Shown here one piece after another: positions 51,202 to 60,311 of a stretch of DNA of 64,000 bases; position 1 is the stretch's first letter; every line of letters starts with the position of its first letter. The DNA is from Mycolicibacterium sp. CBMA 247 (GTDB lineage Bacteria > Actinomycetota > Actinomycetes > Mycobacteriales > Mycobacteriaceae): contig NZ_VTGX01000002.1 in assembly GCF_009729095.1 (NCBI RefSeq), positions 868,001 to 932,000 of the forward strand, in the 5' to 3' direction. Both the position numbers and the translations under genes were made by a program. The notes under the pieces are model-generated. The model did not search any database. It was not told the origin of the DNA and was given only the letters and a program-made list of their open reading frames with translations.

Positions 51202-52353
51202 GTGGCCCGAATGGTGAACCCAGAGGCCGAGGCCGACCAGGGCGGGCTCGAACAGGTCGCTGGAGCCGACCGGATCGCCGCGCTCACCGGGATCCGCGCA
51301 GTGGCGGCCCTGACCGTGATGGGAACCCACGCGGCGTACGGCACCGGCCTGCTCTCGCACGGCTACCTGGGCCTGATGGGCGCCCGTCTCGAGGTCGGGG
51401 TGGCGATCTTCTTCGTGCTCTCGGGCCTGCTGCTGTTCCGTCCCTGGGTGCAGGCGGTCGCCTCAGGGGCCGGCGCGCCAAGTACCCGACGGTATGCGCG
51501 AAATCGGTTCCGCCGCATCATGCCCGCCTACGTCGTCACCGTCTTGATCGTCTACGGCGTGTACGAACTTCGGCCCGTACAACCGAATCCGGGGCACACC
51601 TGGACCGGCCTGCTTCGCAATCTCACCCTGACCCAGATCTACAGCGACAACTACTTCACGGCCTACCTGCACCAGGGATTGAGCCAGATGTGGAGCCTGG
51701 CGGTGGAGGTCGCGTTCTACGCGGTGCTGCCGCTGCTGGCCTATCTGTTGCTGGTGGTGTTGTGCCGTCGGCGTTTTCGGCCGGTGCTGCTATTGGCCGG
51801 GCTCGCGGGGCTGGCCGCGATCAGCCCGATATGGCTCGTGCTGCTGCACAATACCGACTGGTTGCCGGTGGGCGGCGGCGCCTGGCTGCCGCACTACCTG
51901 GTCTGGTTCGTCGGGGGAATGACGCTGGCGGTGCTGGGCACCATGGGCGTGCGCTGTTATGCACTGGCGACGTTGCCCCTGGCACTGGCCTGCTACCTGG
52001 TGGTCTCGACCCCGATCGCGGGCGTCACCACGGCGCCGACCCTCGGTCTGAGCGAAGACCTGGCCAAGACCATCTTCTACGCGCTCATCGCTGCCCTCGT
52101 GGTGGCCCCGCTGGCGCTGGACGGAGACGGGCTTTACGCGCGGCTGATGGGTAGCCGGCCCATGGTGTGGCTGGGCGAGATCTCCTACGAGATCTTCCTG
52201 CTGCACGTGGTCGCCATGGACCTGGTCATGGCGTTGGTATTGGGCTGGAACGTGTACACAGGTTCGGCGACCGTGTTGTTCATCGTGACGTTGGTGGCCA
52301 CGATGCCCGCGGCCTGGCTGCTACATCGACTGACCCGGCCGCGCGGGCGATGA
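51202..52353 (+). CDS. Acyltransferase 3 family (OafA/YrhL-like) membrane protein
   Basis: 383 residues with about ten membrane segments. Typical beginning RIAALTGIRAVAALTVMGTH with the catalytic His, then FFVLSGLLLFRPWV, RYARNRFRRIMPAY and MWSLAVEVAFYAVLPLL. Transfers acyl groups to envelope carbohydrates or lipids. GTG at 51202 is 8 nt after a TACGCT box (leaderless); ATG at 51211 is the alternative. The last 74 bases overlap the convergent methyltransferase gene. Confidence 0.87.
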   Translation: MARMVNPEAEADQGGLEQVAGADRIAALTGIRAVAALTVMGTHAAYGTGLLSHGYLGLMGARLEVGVAIFFVLSGLLLFRPWVQAVASGAGAPSTRRYARNRFRRIMPAYVVTVLIVYGVYELRPVQPNPGHTWTGLLRNLTLTQIYSDNYFTAYLHQGLSQMWSLAVEVAFYAVLPLLAYLLLVVLCRRRFRPVLLLAGLAGLAAISPIWLVLLHNTDWLPVGGGAWLPHYLVWFVGGMTLAVLGTMGVRCYALATLPLALACYLVVSTPIAGVTTAPTLGLSEDLAKTIFYALIAALVVAPLALDGDGLYARLMGSRPMVWLGEISYEIFLLHVVAMDLVMALVLGWNVYTGSATVLFIVTLVATMPAAWLLHRLTRPRGR

Positions 52354-53107
52354 CGATCTGAGGCTGGTTCAGCCCGCTGCGGAGCTCGACATCGATCGAC
52401 GGGTCGGCGTGGCGGGCCAGGCTGCGCAATGCCGAGGGGCTGTAGCTGCGCAGTGAGCTGATGACGCCGTCGTGCACGAACGGAAGCACCACGGCCGCAG
52501 GCAGCATGGTCGCCAGACCCAACAGGTGCAGCGGGGCGGGCGGTCGCGGCAGATCGATGATCAGCAGAGTGTCGGCGACCCGGGTGCCCTCGGCGAACAC
52601 CCGCGCGGCCTGTGCCGGGCGCAGGTGGTGGAAGGACAACGCGAACAGGACGAGGTCGTAACTGCCGTCGGCGGCGTCGATCGCAGTCGCGTCCATCTGG
52701 CGGACCTGGGCGCGGGGATGCCTGGCGAGGTCACTCGCGGCGATGCGGGCCACCGAATCCGCGTCGACATCGGTGACGGTGACCCGAGCCGACGGGTGAT
52801 CGGCCAGCAGCTGGCGCGACACCCCGCCGTGCCCGGCGCCCAGTTCCAGGATTCGGGGATCGGGCACGTCGGCGACCAGATCGAGCGCGATCGCGGCGAA
52901 CCGCTGATGGTTCCTGAAGAACCGGCCGGTCCAGTCCAGCGCCCCGATCACCTGACCCTTGATCGAGTCGAGGCGTTCATCCCCGGCGGAATCGCGGTCC
53001 AGATACTCCGGCCGATCGGTCTCCAGCAGCCGGTCCAGCCACGACGCGCGGAACCCACCTCGTGGCATCCGGTCGATATCGGAGGTGTCACTGTCCATGT
53101 AGGCCAT
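52280..53107 (-). CDS. Class I SAM-dependent methyltransferase
   Basis: 275 residues. SAM loop [35 protein letters not shown], and [16 protein letters not shown]; a hydrophobic stretch [19 protein letters not shown] near residue 200 could contact membrane. Substrate unknown. Starts ATG at 53107 or 53098. Divergent from glpK by 49 bp. Confidence 0.82.
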   Translation of the reverse strand: MAYMDSDTSDIDRMPRGGFRASWLDRLLETDRPEYLDRDSAGDERLDSIKGQVIGALDWTGRFFRNHQRFAAIALDLVADVPDPRILELGAGHGGVSRQLLADHPSARVTVTDVDADSVARIAASDLARHPRAQVRQMDATAIDAADGSYDLVLFALSFHHLRPAQAARVFAEGTRVADTLLIIDLPRPPAPLHLLGLATMLPAAVVLPFVHDGVISSLRSYSPSALRSLARHADPSIDVELRSGLNQPQIVIARAAGSVDVAARPRASWPPTSR

Positions 53108-53156
53108 GATGGACGTTCCGGAGGGCAGGAGCGAAGCGACCCGGGAAAGGAGCACA

Positions 53157-54674
53157 GTGGCCGATTTCGTCGCAGCAGTCGACCAGGGCACCACCAGCAC
53201 CCGGTGCATGATCTTCGATCACGGTGGCACCGAGGTGGGCCGCCATCAGCTCGAGCACCAGCAGATCCTGCCCAAAGCCGGTTGGGTGGAACACAACCCG
53301 GTCGAGATCTGGGAACGCACCTCCGCGGCGATCATGACGGCGCTGAACAAGACCAATCTGGTAGCCGGGGACCTGGCCGCGCTCGGTATCACCAACCAGC
53401 GCGAGACCACGCTGGTGTGGAATCGCCACACCGGCCGGCCGTACCACAACGCCATCGTCTGGCAGGACACCCGCACCGACCGCATCGCCGCGGCGCTGGA
53501 CCGGGACGGCCGCGGCGACGTGATCCGGCGCAAGGCCGGGCTACCGCCCGCGACCTACTTCTCGGCGGGCAAGATCCAGTGGATCCTGGAGAACGTCGAG
53601 GGGGTCCGCCGCGATGCGGAGAACGGTGACGCGATCTTCGGTACCCCCGACAGCTGGGTGACCTGGAACCTCACCGGCGGCTATCGCGGCGGTGTGCACG
53701 TCACCGACGTCACCAACGCCAGCCGCACCATGCTGATGAACCTGGAAACCCTCGACTGGGACGACGAACTGTTGTCGTTCTTCTCGATTCCGCGGCAGAT
53801 GCTGCCCGAGATCAAGCCGTCGTCGTACCCGGCCTCGTTCGGGATCACCCGCGACAACGGGCCGCTGGCCGGGCAGGTGCCGGTGACGGGGATCCTGGGC
53901 GACCAGCAGGCCGCCATGGTGGGGCAGGTGTGCCTGGAGCCCGGTGAGGCCAAGAACACCTACGGCACAGGCAATTTCCTGCTGCTCAACACCGGCGAGA
54001 AGATCGTGCGCTCGGACAACGGGCTGCTGACCACGGTGTGCTACCAGTTCGGCGACTCGAAACCCGTTTACGCACTTGAGGGTTCGATTGCGGTGACCGG
54101 CTCCGCGGTGCAGTGGCTGCGCGATCAGCTGGGCATCATCAGCGGTGCGGCGCAGAGCGAGGCGCTGGCCCGGCAGGTGGCCGACAACGGCGGCGTCTAC
54201 TTCGTGCCCGCGTTCTCCGGGCTGTTCGCACCGTACTGGCGCTCCGATGCCAGGGGCGTCATCGTCGGACTGTCCCGGTTCAACACCAACGCACACCTGG
54301 CCCGCGCCACCCTTGAGGCGATCTGCTACCAGAGCCGCGACGTGATGGAGGCGATGGAGGCCGATTCCGGTGTGCACCTTGAGGTTCTGAAAGTCGACGG
54401 CGGTATCACCGCCAACGCGCTGTGCATGCAGATTCAGGCCGACGTACTGGGAGTCGAGGTGGTCAAGCCGGTGGTGGCCGAGACCACGGCGCTGGGCGCG
54501 GCCTATGCGGCCGGGCTGGCGGTCGGGTTCTGGGAGAGTCCCGAGGACCTGCGGGCCAACTGGCAGGAGGGCCGGCGCTGGAGCCCGGAGTGGGACGAGG
54601 AGCAGCGTTCCGGCGGTTACGCCGGCTGGAAGAAAGCCGTTTCGCGCACCCTGGACTGGGTGGACATCGACTGA
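53157..54674 (+). CDS. glpK: Glycerol kinase
   Basis: 505 residues from GTG with AAGGAG 8 nt before. FGGY kinase: [57 protein letters not shown] and [19 protein letters not shown]. Makes sn-glycerol 3-phosphate. Corresponds to Rv3696c. Confidence 0.97.
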   Translation: MADFVAAVDQGTTSTRCMIFDHGGTEVGRHQLEHQQILPKAGWVEHNPVEIWERTSAAIMTALNKTNLVAGDLAALGITNQRETTLVWNRHTGRPYHNAIVWQDTRTDRIAAALDRDGRGDVIRRKAGLPPATYFSAGKIQWILENVEGVRRDAENGDAIFGTPDSWVTWNLTGGYRGGVHVTDVTNASRTMLMNLETLDWDDELLSFFSIPRQMLPEIKPSSYPASFGITRDNGPLAGQVPVTGILGDQQAAMVGQVCLEPGEAKNTYGTGNFLLLNTGEKIVRSDNGLLTTVCYQFGDSKPVYALEGSIAVTGSAVQWLRDQLGIISGAAQSEALARQVADNGGVYFVPAFSGLFAPYWRSDARGVIVGLSRFNTNAHLARATLEAICYQSRDVMEAMEADSGVHLEVLKVDGGITANALCMQIQADVLGVEVVKPVVAETTALGAAYAAGLAVGFWESPEDLRANWQEGRRWSPEWDEEQRSGGYAGWKKAVSRTLDWVDID

Positions 54675-54675
54675 A

Positions 54676-55350
54676 CTACTGCCGTTGGCATTTGGCGATG
54701 ATTGCGTGGAACTCGTCGGAATACTGCGCGCCGAGAACCGCGTGCGTGGCCTTGTCTTTGTTGCGGACGGTGTCGGTGATCTGCCCGGCCAGCTCGCCCA
54801 TTCGGTGGGCGTGCGGCGCGATATCGCCGTCGGTCACCTGGTCGGCCGCTTCGCGGATCAGTTTCGACCAGTTCTCGAAGTCGCCCACCGTCGGCCCCTG
54901 ATTGGCTTCGAACGCAGGCATTATCGCGCCGGAGCTCGCGCGGGTGTAATCCACCAGTAGTTGGGCCTGCCGGCAGCCCTTGTTCCCGGTGTACGTCAGT
55001 GCGGTCGTCCCGACGATCACCAGGACCGCGCACGCGGCGGCTGCCGTCGCGATCGCAATGTTGCGCGGCTCGGCATCGGGGACGCGTCGCCGCCACATCA
55101 CACGGGCGACGACGACAGCAGCCACGCCGACCACCGCCATGATGACGGCTTCCCGCAGGTTCCCGACACCGGATGCCGAGCCGATGGCTCCCATCGTCGC
55201 GGCGGCGGCCAGCACGACCAGAAGCCACTGCCAGATACCGCGTCGGCGCTGATAGGCGTCGACATCGCGGAATTGGATTCCGATGACCGCACCGGCCGCG
55301 GTCAGGACTGCGACGACGGCCGGCGCGATGATTGTGACGAGGCTGCTCAC
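54676..55350 (-). CDS. Membrane protein of unknown function
   Basis: 224 residues, about four membrane segments in the first 120 (TIIAPAVVAVLTAAGAVIG, WLLVVLAAAATMGAIGSA, AVIMAVVGVAAVVVARVM, IAIATAAAACAVLVIVGTTA), then a soluble helical domain of about 100 residues with two cysteines (NKGCRQAQ, IAKCQRQ). No family recognised. Converges on glpK with one base between. Confidence 0.65.
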   Translation of the reverse strand: MSSLVTIIAPAVVAVLTAAGAVIGIQFRDVDAYQRRRGIWQWLLVVLAAAATMGAIGSASGVGNLREAVIMAVVGVAAVVVARVMWRRRVPDAEPRNIAIATAAAACAVLVIVGTTALTYTGNKGCRQAQLLVDYTRASSGAIMPAFEANQGPTVGDFENWSKLIREAADQVTDGDIAPHAHRMGELAGQITDTVRNKDKATHAVLGAQYSDEFHAIIAKCQRQ

Positions 55351-55370
55351 AAAGGCAGCCTACGGGCCGC

Positions 55371-56105
55371 TCACTCCTCGCCGAGGACCTGGTAGATCTC
55401 GCGGCGGGCGTTGTTGACGATGTCGAGGATGCGCTGTTGCTGGTCCTCGTTGGCCGTAAAGCTCGACTGCCCGACGGCGGCCATCAGCTGTCCGAGGGCA
55501 CCGCGGAGGTTGATCGCAGCCGGGTCGGCATCTTCGGCGATCTGCTCCCACGGCGGGGTCTCGATCTGGGCAGCGGCCTGACGGCCCGGTTCGGTCAGCT
55601 CGAAGGTCTTCTTGCTGCCCTCGGTTTCGGTCGGCACGATCAGGCCCTCGTCGACCAGCAGTTGCAGCGTGGGGTACACCGAGCCCGGGCTGGGCTTCCA
55701 CAGGTTGTTGCTGCGAGTGGCGATCTCCTGGGTCATCTCGTAGCCGTGCATGGGCCGCTCGGCCAGCAGGGTCAGGATGGCGGCCCGGACATCACCGCGT
55801 CGTCCGCGTCGTCCGCCGCGGCCACGATGCCCGCCGCGGGGTCCGAAGCCGAAGCCGCCGCCGCGCGGGTCGAAACCGAACTCGAAGCCCCGCCCGAAGC
55901 CGGGACCGAAACCTGGGCCGTCGAAGCCGGCCTGGCAGGTGGGATCGACGTCGTGTTCGCGGGCCTCATGGATGTGTGCGCGCACCTGGTCGCGGAATTC
56001 GCGACGAGCGGCGCGCCGCTGCTGATGCATGGCCCTGCGATCTCCCGGGCCGAAGCCGAAGCCGAATCCGAAGCCGCCTGGTTGTGGTGTGAATGGGGTG
56101 CTCAT
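55371..56105 (-). CDS. PadR-family regulator with disordered GF/RGG-rich N-terminus
   Basis: 244 residues. The first 108 residues are low complexity: GF repeats (GGFGFGFGFGPGDRR), a short basic helix, more GF repeats, then RGG-type runs (GGHRGRGGRRGRRGD). The PadR winged helix follows (about 109-185): AILTLLAERPMHGYEMTQEI and SPGSVYPTLQLLVDEGLI, then a dimerising helix. AGAGGA upstream of the ATG. An 8-bp inverted repeat 38-65 bp upstream is a likely own operator. Confidence 0.87.
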   Translation of the reverse strand: MSTPFTPQPGGFGFGFGFGPGDRRAMHQQRRAARREFRDQVRAHIHEAREHDVDPTCQAGFDGPGFGPGFGRGFEFGFDPRGGGFGFGPRGGHRGRGGRRGRRGDVRAAILTLLAERPMHGYEMTQEIATRSNNLWKPSPGSVYPTLQLLVDEGLIVPTETEGSKKTFELTEPGRQAAAQIETPPWEQIAEDADPAAINLRGALGQLMAAVGQSSFTANEDQQQRILDIVNNARREIYQVLGEE

Positions 56106-56143
56106 GTGGCAAGTCCTCTGGTTATTCGAAGCGCTCCGTGCGC

Positions 56144-56170
56144 TTCCGATACGTTGACGATATATCGGAA
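56144..56170. promoter_or_regulatory. Candidate PadR operator
   Basis: TTCCGATA (56144-56151) and TATCGGAA (56163-56170) are perfect inverted repeats with an 11-nt centre; an inner CGATATATCG palindrome overlaps the right half. Located just upstream of the GF-rich padR gene and directly after the other padR gene. Confidence 0.6.
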
Positions 56171-56171
56171 A

Positions 56172-56690
56172 CTATCGCGATGCAACGATTCTTTCGAGCC
56201 ATCGTGCCCACTCGGCCTGCATGGCGTTGATCCGAAGGCCGTACTCGAGGGCCGCGTGGGCGTAGACATCCGCGTCGGTGTCGGTCCAGCGGACGAACGC
56301 TTCGAGGTCTTTGAGCCGCGCCACCTCGGCGTCCGACTGGTTGGCCAATTCCAGAAGGTGGTCGCGGGCCTGGTCGCGGGGCAGTTCGCCGAGCAGGAAC
56401 ACCCGTAGCAGCTCGGCGCTGCGTTCGGGTGGATCGTCTTGCGGGCTGGCGATCCAGCGGATCAGTTCCGCGCGGCCTTCGGGGGTGACGCGGTACTCCT
56501 TGCGGCCGCGGGGGCCGATCGCCGAAACCTCGATCAGCCCGGCGGCGGCCAGCTTGTTGAGCTCGCCGTAAAGCTGGCTCTGGGTGGCCGGCCAGACATT
56601 GGCCATGGATTTCTCGAACCGTTTGAGCAGGTCATACCCGCTGCCCGGGTGCTGTGCCAACAGGCCCAGTGCCGCCATGCGCAGACTCAT
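56172..56690 (-). CDS. PadR-family regulator (PadR with Vir-type C-terminal domain)
   Basis: 172 residues. Winged helix RMAALGLLAQHPGSGYDLLK, TQSQLYGELNKLAAAGLIEV and RKEYRVTPEG, then a helical C-terminal domain (about 95-170). TAGAAT at 56702-56697 ends 6 nt before the ATG: leaderless. Its -35 box lies in the palindrome shared with the divergent carotenoid oxygenase gene, so it likely represses both. Confidence 0.87.
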   Translation of the reverse strand: MSLRMAALGLLAQHPGSGYDLLKRFEKSMANVWPATQSQLYGELNKLAAAGLIEVSAIGPRGRKEYRVTPEGRAELIRWIASPQDDPPERSAELLRVFLLGELPRDQARDHLLELANQSDAEVARLKDLEAFVRWTDTDADVYAHAALEYGLRINAMQAEWARWLERIVASR

Positions 56691-56704
56691 GGGAGGATTC
56701 TATG

Positions 56705-56732
56705 CTCCACTATTGACATGTCAGTAGTGGAG
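56705..56732. promoter_or_regulatory. 28-bp palindromic operator between padR and the carotenoid oxygenase gene
   Basis: Left half CTCCACTATTGACA and right half TGTCAGTAGTGGAG pair at 13 of 14 positions with no spacer. It contains a TTGACA -35-like box facing the oxygenase gene and CTGACA facing padR. Confidence 0.75.
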
Positions 56733-56748
56733 TGTCACCGTTGGGGGC

Positions 56749-58059
56749 ATGACCTCAGCCCTGCCGATTGGTGAAACGGACTTCTTCCGACGTGGCAACT
56801 ACGCACCCGTCGCCGATGAGCTCACGGCATACGACCTTCCTGTCGAGGGCGCGATCCCGCCCGAACTCGACGGCTGGTACCTGCGCAACGGACCGAACCC
56901 GCGTCAGGCCACCGCGCACTGGTTCACCGGCGACGGCATGATCCACGGTGTCCGCATCGAGAACGGTGCGGCCAGGTGGTATCGCAACCGCTGGGTGCGC
57001 ACCGACAGCTTCATCAAGGCTTTCCCGCTCTTCAACGCCGACGGCACCCGCAATCTGCGGTCCAGTGTGGCCAACACCCATGTGGTCAACCACGCGGGCA
57101 AGACCCTGGCGCTCGTGGAATCCTCACTGCCCTACGAGATCACCAATGATCTGGAGACCGTGGGGGCCTACGACTTCGGCGGCAAGCTGGTCGACTCGAT
57201 GACCGCCCACCCGAAGATCTGCCCCACCACCGGCGAGCTGCACTTCTTTGGCAAGGGCAGCCCCTTCGAGCCTTACGTCACCTATCACCGCGCCGACGCC
57301 AACGGCGAGCTGACCATCAATCGGCCGGTGGATGTCAAGGCGCACACCATGATGCACGACTTCGCGATGACGGCCGGGCATGTGATCTTCATGGACCTGC
57401 CCGTGGTGTTCGACCTCGACGTGGCGATGAAGGGCGGGGGCGACATGCCGTACCGCTGGAGCGATGACTATGGTGCCCGGTTCGGTGTGCTGCGCCGTGA
57501 CGATCCCGACGCCCCGATCCGGTGGTTCGACATCGACCCGTGCTACGTGTTCCATGTGGCGAATGCACACGATGACGGTAATTCCATTGTGCTGCAGGCA
57601 GTTCGATATCCCGAGCTGTGGCGCAACGATGGCGGGTTCGACGTCGATGGCGTGCTGTGGGAGTGGCGGATCGACCTGAGTGCCGGGACCGTCACCGAGC
57701 GTCAGCTCGACGATCTCGGGGTGGAGTTCCCGCGTATCGACGATCGTCTCGCCGGCCTCCCTGCCCGGTACTCGGTCTCCGTCGGCAGCAATGCGTGGAT
57801 CCGCCACGACCTGACCACCGGGGCCGGTGTGCGCCACGAACTCGGATCCGGCGGACCCGGCGAGGCGGTGTTCATCCCCGGGGCGGGCCGGGCCGACGAG
57901 AGCAACGGCTGGTACCTGGGGTACGTCTACAACCCCGAGCGGGACGGCAGCGACCTCGCGATCCTGGATGCGTCGGACTTCAGTGGAAAGCCCGTCGCGA
58001 CCATCAAACTGCCGCAACGTGTGCCGTATGGGTTCCACGGGAACTGGATCAGCGCCTAA
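56749..58059 (+). CDS. Carotenoid oxygenase (RPE65/CCD family)
   Basis: 436 residues. Family features: IPPELDGWYLRNGPNPR, HWFTGDGMIHGVRI, iron-binding His in MTAHPKICPTTGELHFFGKG, KAHTMMHDFAMTAGHVIFMD, YVFHVANAHDDGN and the final PYGFHGNWI. Cleaves double bonds of carotenoids or stilbene-like compounds with O2. Divergent from padR, and 9 bp before the antiporter gene. Confidence 0.92.
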   Translation: MTSALPIGETDFFRRGNYAPVADELTAYDLPVEGAIPPELDGWYLRNGPNPRQATAHWFTGDGMIHGVRIENGAARWYRNRWVRTDSFIKAFPLFNADGTRNLRSSVANTHVVNHAGKTLALVESSLPYEITNDLETVGAYDFGGKLVDSMTAHPKICPTTGELHFFGKGSPFEPYVTYHRADANGELTINRPVDVKAHTMMHDFAMTAGHVIFMDLPVVFDLDVAMKGGGDMPYRWSDDYGARFGVLRRDDPDAPIRWFDIDPCYVFHVANAHDDGNSIVLQAVRYPELWRNDGGFDVDGVLWEWRIDLSAGTVTERQLDDLGVEFPRIDDRLAGLPARYSVSVGSNAWIRHDLTTGAGVRHELGSGGPGEAVFIPGAGRADESNGWYLGYVYNPERDGSDLAILDASDFSGKPVATIKLPQRVPYGFHGNWISA

Positions 58060-58068
58060 TGTGTGCGG

Positions 58069-59223
58069 ATGGCCGGGTTCGGGTTCGACACGCTCGCATT
58101 GGTCGCAGTCATCGGCCTGACCGGACCGGCCCTGGCGTCGGTCCCTCGGCTGCGGCTCCCGGTGGTCATCGGTGAGTTGATTGTCGGGATCGTGGTCGGC
58201 AGAACCGGATTCGGCCTCGTCGACCACACGGATCCCACCTTCGCGCTGCTGGCCAACATCGGCTTCGCCTTGGTCATGTTCGTCGCCGGTACCCACGTGC
58301 CGGTCCGTGACACCGCGCTGCGCAAGGACATCCCGAAGGCGATGGTGCGCGCCCTGCTGGTGGGTGCGGTCGCCGCGGTACTCGGTGTGGTGACCGCGCA
58401 CGTGTTCGGCACCGGACACGCCGCCTTGTACGCCGTGGTGATGGCATCGTCGTCGGCCGCCCTGGCGCTACCGGTGATCGACGGGCTGCGTCTGCGAGGA
58501 CCGAACGTGCTGTCGGTCACCGCCCAGATCGCCATTGCCGACGCGGCATCGATTGTGTTGCTGCCCTTGGTGATCGATATCCAGCGGGCACCGCGTGCAG
58601 CGCTCGGAGCGCTGGCCATCGCCGGGTGCGCGGTAGTGCTGTTCTTCGTGCTGCGCGCCGCGAACGCCCGCGGGCTTCAAAAACGCCTGCACCGCTATTC
58701 CGAGGACCACAAGTTCGCGTTGGAGTTGCGGATCAGCCTGATCATGCTGTTCGGCCTGGCGGCCCTTGCCATCGCCACGCATGTCTCGATCATGCTGGCC
58801 GGATTCGCACTCGGACTGGTGGTGTCGGCGATCGGCGAGCCGCGCCGGCTGGCGCGGCAACTGTTCGGGGTCACCGAGGGTTTCTTCGGTCCGCTGTTCT
58901 TCGTCTGGCTCGGCGCCTCGCTACAGGTTCGCGAACTGGCCGACAAACCCGAGTTCATCGGGCTCGGTGTGGTTCTGGGTCTCGGGGCCGTGCTGGCGCA
59001 CGCGGCGGGTCGCCTGTTGGGGCAGCCGCTGACGCTGGCGGTGTTCTCCGCTGCCCAGCTCGGCGTGCCGGTCGCCGCCGCGACGCTGGGCACCGAACAG
59101 CACCTGCTGGCCGCGGGCGAGCCCGCGGCTCTGATCCTCGGTGCACTGCTCACCATCGCGACCACGTCGATCGCCGGGGCGCTGGCGGCGCGCCGGGCGG
59201 CACAGTTGATACCGCGAAAGTGA
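58069..59223 (+). CDS. CPA2-type cation:proton antiporter
   Basis: 384 residues, about twelve membrane segments of the Na+/H+ exchanger family: RLPVVIGELIVGIVVGRTGFG, IGFALVMFVAGTHVP, AQIAIADAASIVLLPLVID (the conserved acidic membrane residue) and EGFFGPLFFVWLGAS. No TrkA-N domain. ATG at 58069 or GTG 6 nt earlier. Likely co-transcribed with the oxygenase under PadR. Confidence 0.85.
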   Translation: MAGFGFDTLALVAVIGLTGPALASVPRLRLPVVIGELIVGIVVGRTGFGLVDHTDPTFALLANIGFALVMFVAGTHVPVRDTALRKDIPKAMVRALLVGAVAAVLGVVTAHVFGTGHAALYAVVMASSSAALALPVIDGLRLRGPNVLSVTAQIAIADAASIVLLPLVIDIQRAPRAALGALAIAGCAVVLFFVLRAANARGLQKRLHRYSEDHKFALELRISLIMLFGLAALAIATHVSIMLAGFALGLVVSAIGEPRRLARQLFGVTEGFFGPLFFVWLGASLQVRELADKPEFIGLGVVLGLGAVLAHAAGRLLGQPLTLAVFSAAQLGVPVAAATLGTEQHLLAAGEPAALILGALLTIATTSIAGALAARRAAQLIPRK

Positions 59224-59273
59224 CGCAACGGTCGTTGTGCGTCGCGAATCACGACCATGGCGTCACTTTCGCG
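59213..59273. repeat. Intergenic palindromic repeat, copy 2
   Basis: Arms 59213-59235 and 59251-59273 pair at 21 of 23 positions, including a perfect 14-bp outer stem CGCGAAAGTGACGC, around a 15-nt loop with CGCGAA. Lies between convergent genes and overlaps the antiporter stop codon. Shares GCGAAAGTGACGC with the element at 26918-26980. Confidence 0.7.
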
Positions 59274-59274
59274 A

Positions 59275-60195
59275 TCAAACTGCGCGAAGGGCGTTGGGAC
59301 TGACCCCGTATGACCGCTTGAACGCACTGCTCAACGCGAACGGTGTGGAGTAGCCGACCTGTCTGGCGACGGCGGCGATTGTGGCCTCGCTGCTGCGCAG
59401 CAGGTCGGCTGCCAGCGCCAGGCGCCAGCCGGTGAGGAACGCGATCGGCGGTTCGCCGACCTGATCGGTGAACCGGCGTGCGAACGCGGCGCGTGAACAA
59501 CCCACTGCCGCAGCAAGATTGGACACGGTCCAGGGGTGGGCCGGATTGTTGTAGATCAGCTTGAGTGCGGGCCCGACGATCCGATCCTGTTCGGCGTGCC
59601 ACCACGACGGCGCGTTGCCGTCCCGGTCGAACCAGGTGCGGAGTACGGCGATCAGCAGCAGGTCGAGCATCCGGTCCAGATAGGCCTCCTGGCCGGGCCC
59701 GTCGCGGCCGGCCTCGATCGACAGCAGATCGATCAGCGGGGTGTCCCACTCGTCTGCCCGCAGCACCGCCGGCAGCGCATCGAGCAGACGGGCGCTGATT
59801 TCGCTGCGCCCCTCGTAGGCGCAGACGATCGACTCCGCTGCCCCGGTCGCGCTGTTACCCCAGCTGCGCAGGCCCAACGACATCTCGAAACGTAGATCTT
59901 CACCGGACGGGGTCGTGCACCGCTGCCCGGGATGGATGATGACATTCGGTGGGGTGGACGGATCGTCGGCGAAGACGTAGTTCTCGGTGCCGCGGGTCAG
60001 CGCCACATCGCCCGGCCCCAACCGGAACGTGCCGCTCTGCGTACCGACGATCACCGCATTGCCGCGCGTCTGGCAGATCAGGGCCAGGGGTGCCTCATCG
60101 CGGATACCCAGCGACCATGGTGGATCCATCCGCAGCCGCAACACGAATGCGCCGCGCGCGCGTACCCCGTCGAGCAGTCCGACCAGGGCGTCCAC
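59275..60195 (-). CDS. AraC-family regulator with cupin N-terminal domain
   Basis: 306 residues. N-terminal cupin_6 domain (about 1-150) and C-terminal double helix-turn-helix (AVGCSRAAFARRFTDQVGEP, RQVGYSTPFALSSAFKRSYG). The GTG at 60195 is preferred to the longer frame from 60291, because TACCCT stands 6 nt before it (leaderless) and homology begins there. Divergent from the DUF1772 gene, a common pairing. Confidence 0.85.
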   Translation of the reverse strand: MDALVGLLDGVRARGAFVLRLRMDPPWSLGIRDEAPLALICQTRGNAVIVGTQSGTFRLGPGDVALTRGTENYVFADDPSTPPNVIIHPGQRCTTPSGEDLRFEMSLGLRSWGNSATGAAESIVCAYEGRSEISARLLDALPAVLRADEWDTPLIDLLSIEAGRDGPGQEAYLDRMLDLLLIAVLRTWFDRDGNAPSWWHAEQDRIVGPALKLIYNNPAHPWTVSNLAAAVGCSRAAFARRFTDQVGEPPIAFLTGWRLALAADLLRSSEATIAAVARQVGYSTPFALSSAFKRSYGVSPNALRAV

Positions 60196-60311
60196 CTCGG
60201 TAGGGTAGCGCTGCGCAGTCGCTCGGCAGCGTTGGGGAGACGAGACGATCACGCATGTGATCGGGACTCTCAACCATGGAACGTCTTTCATTGACGCCGT
60301 TGACTGAAGCC

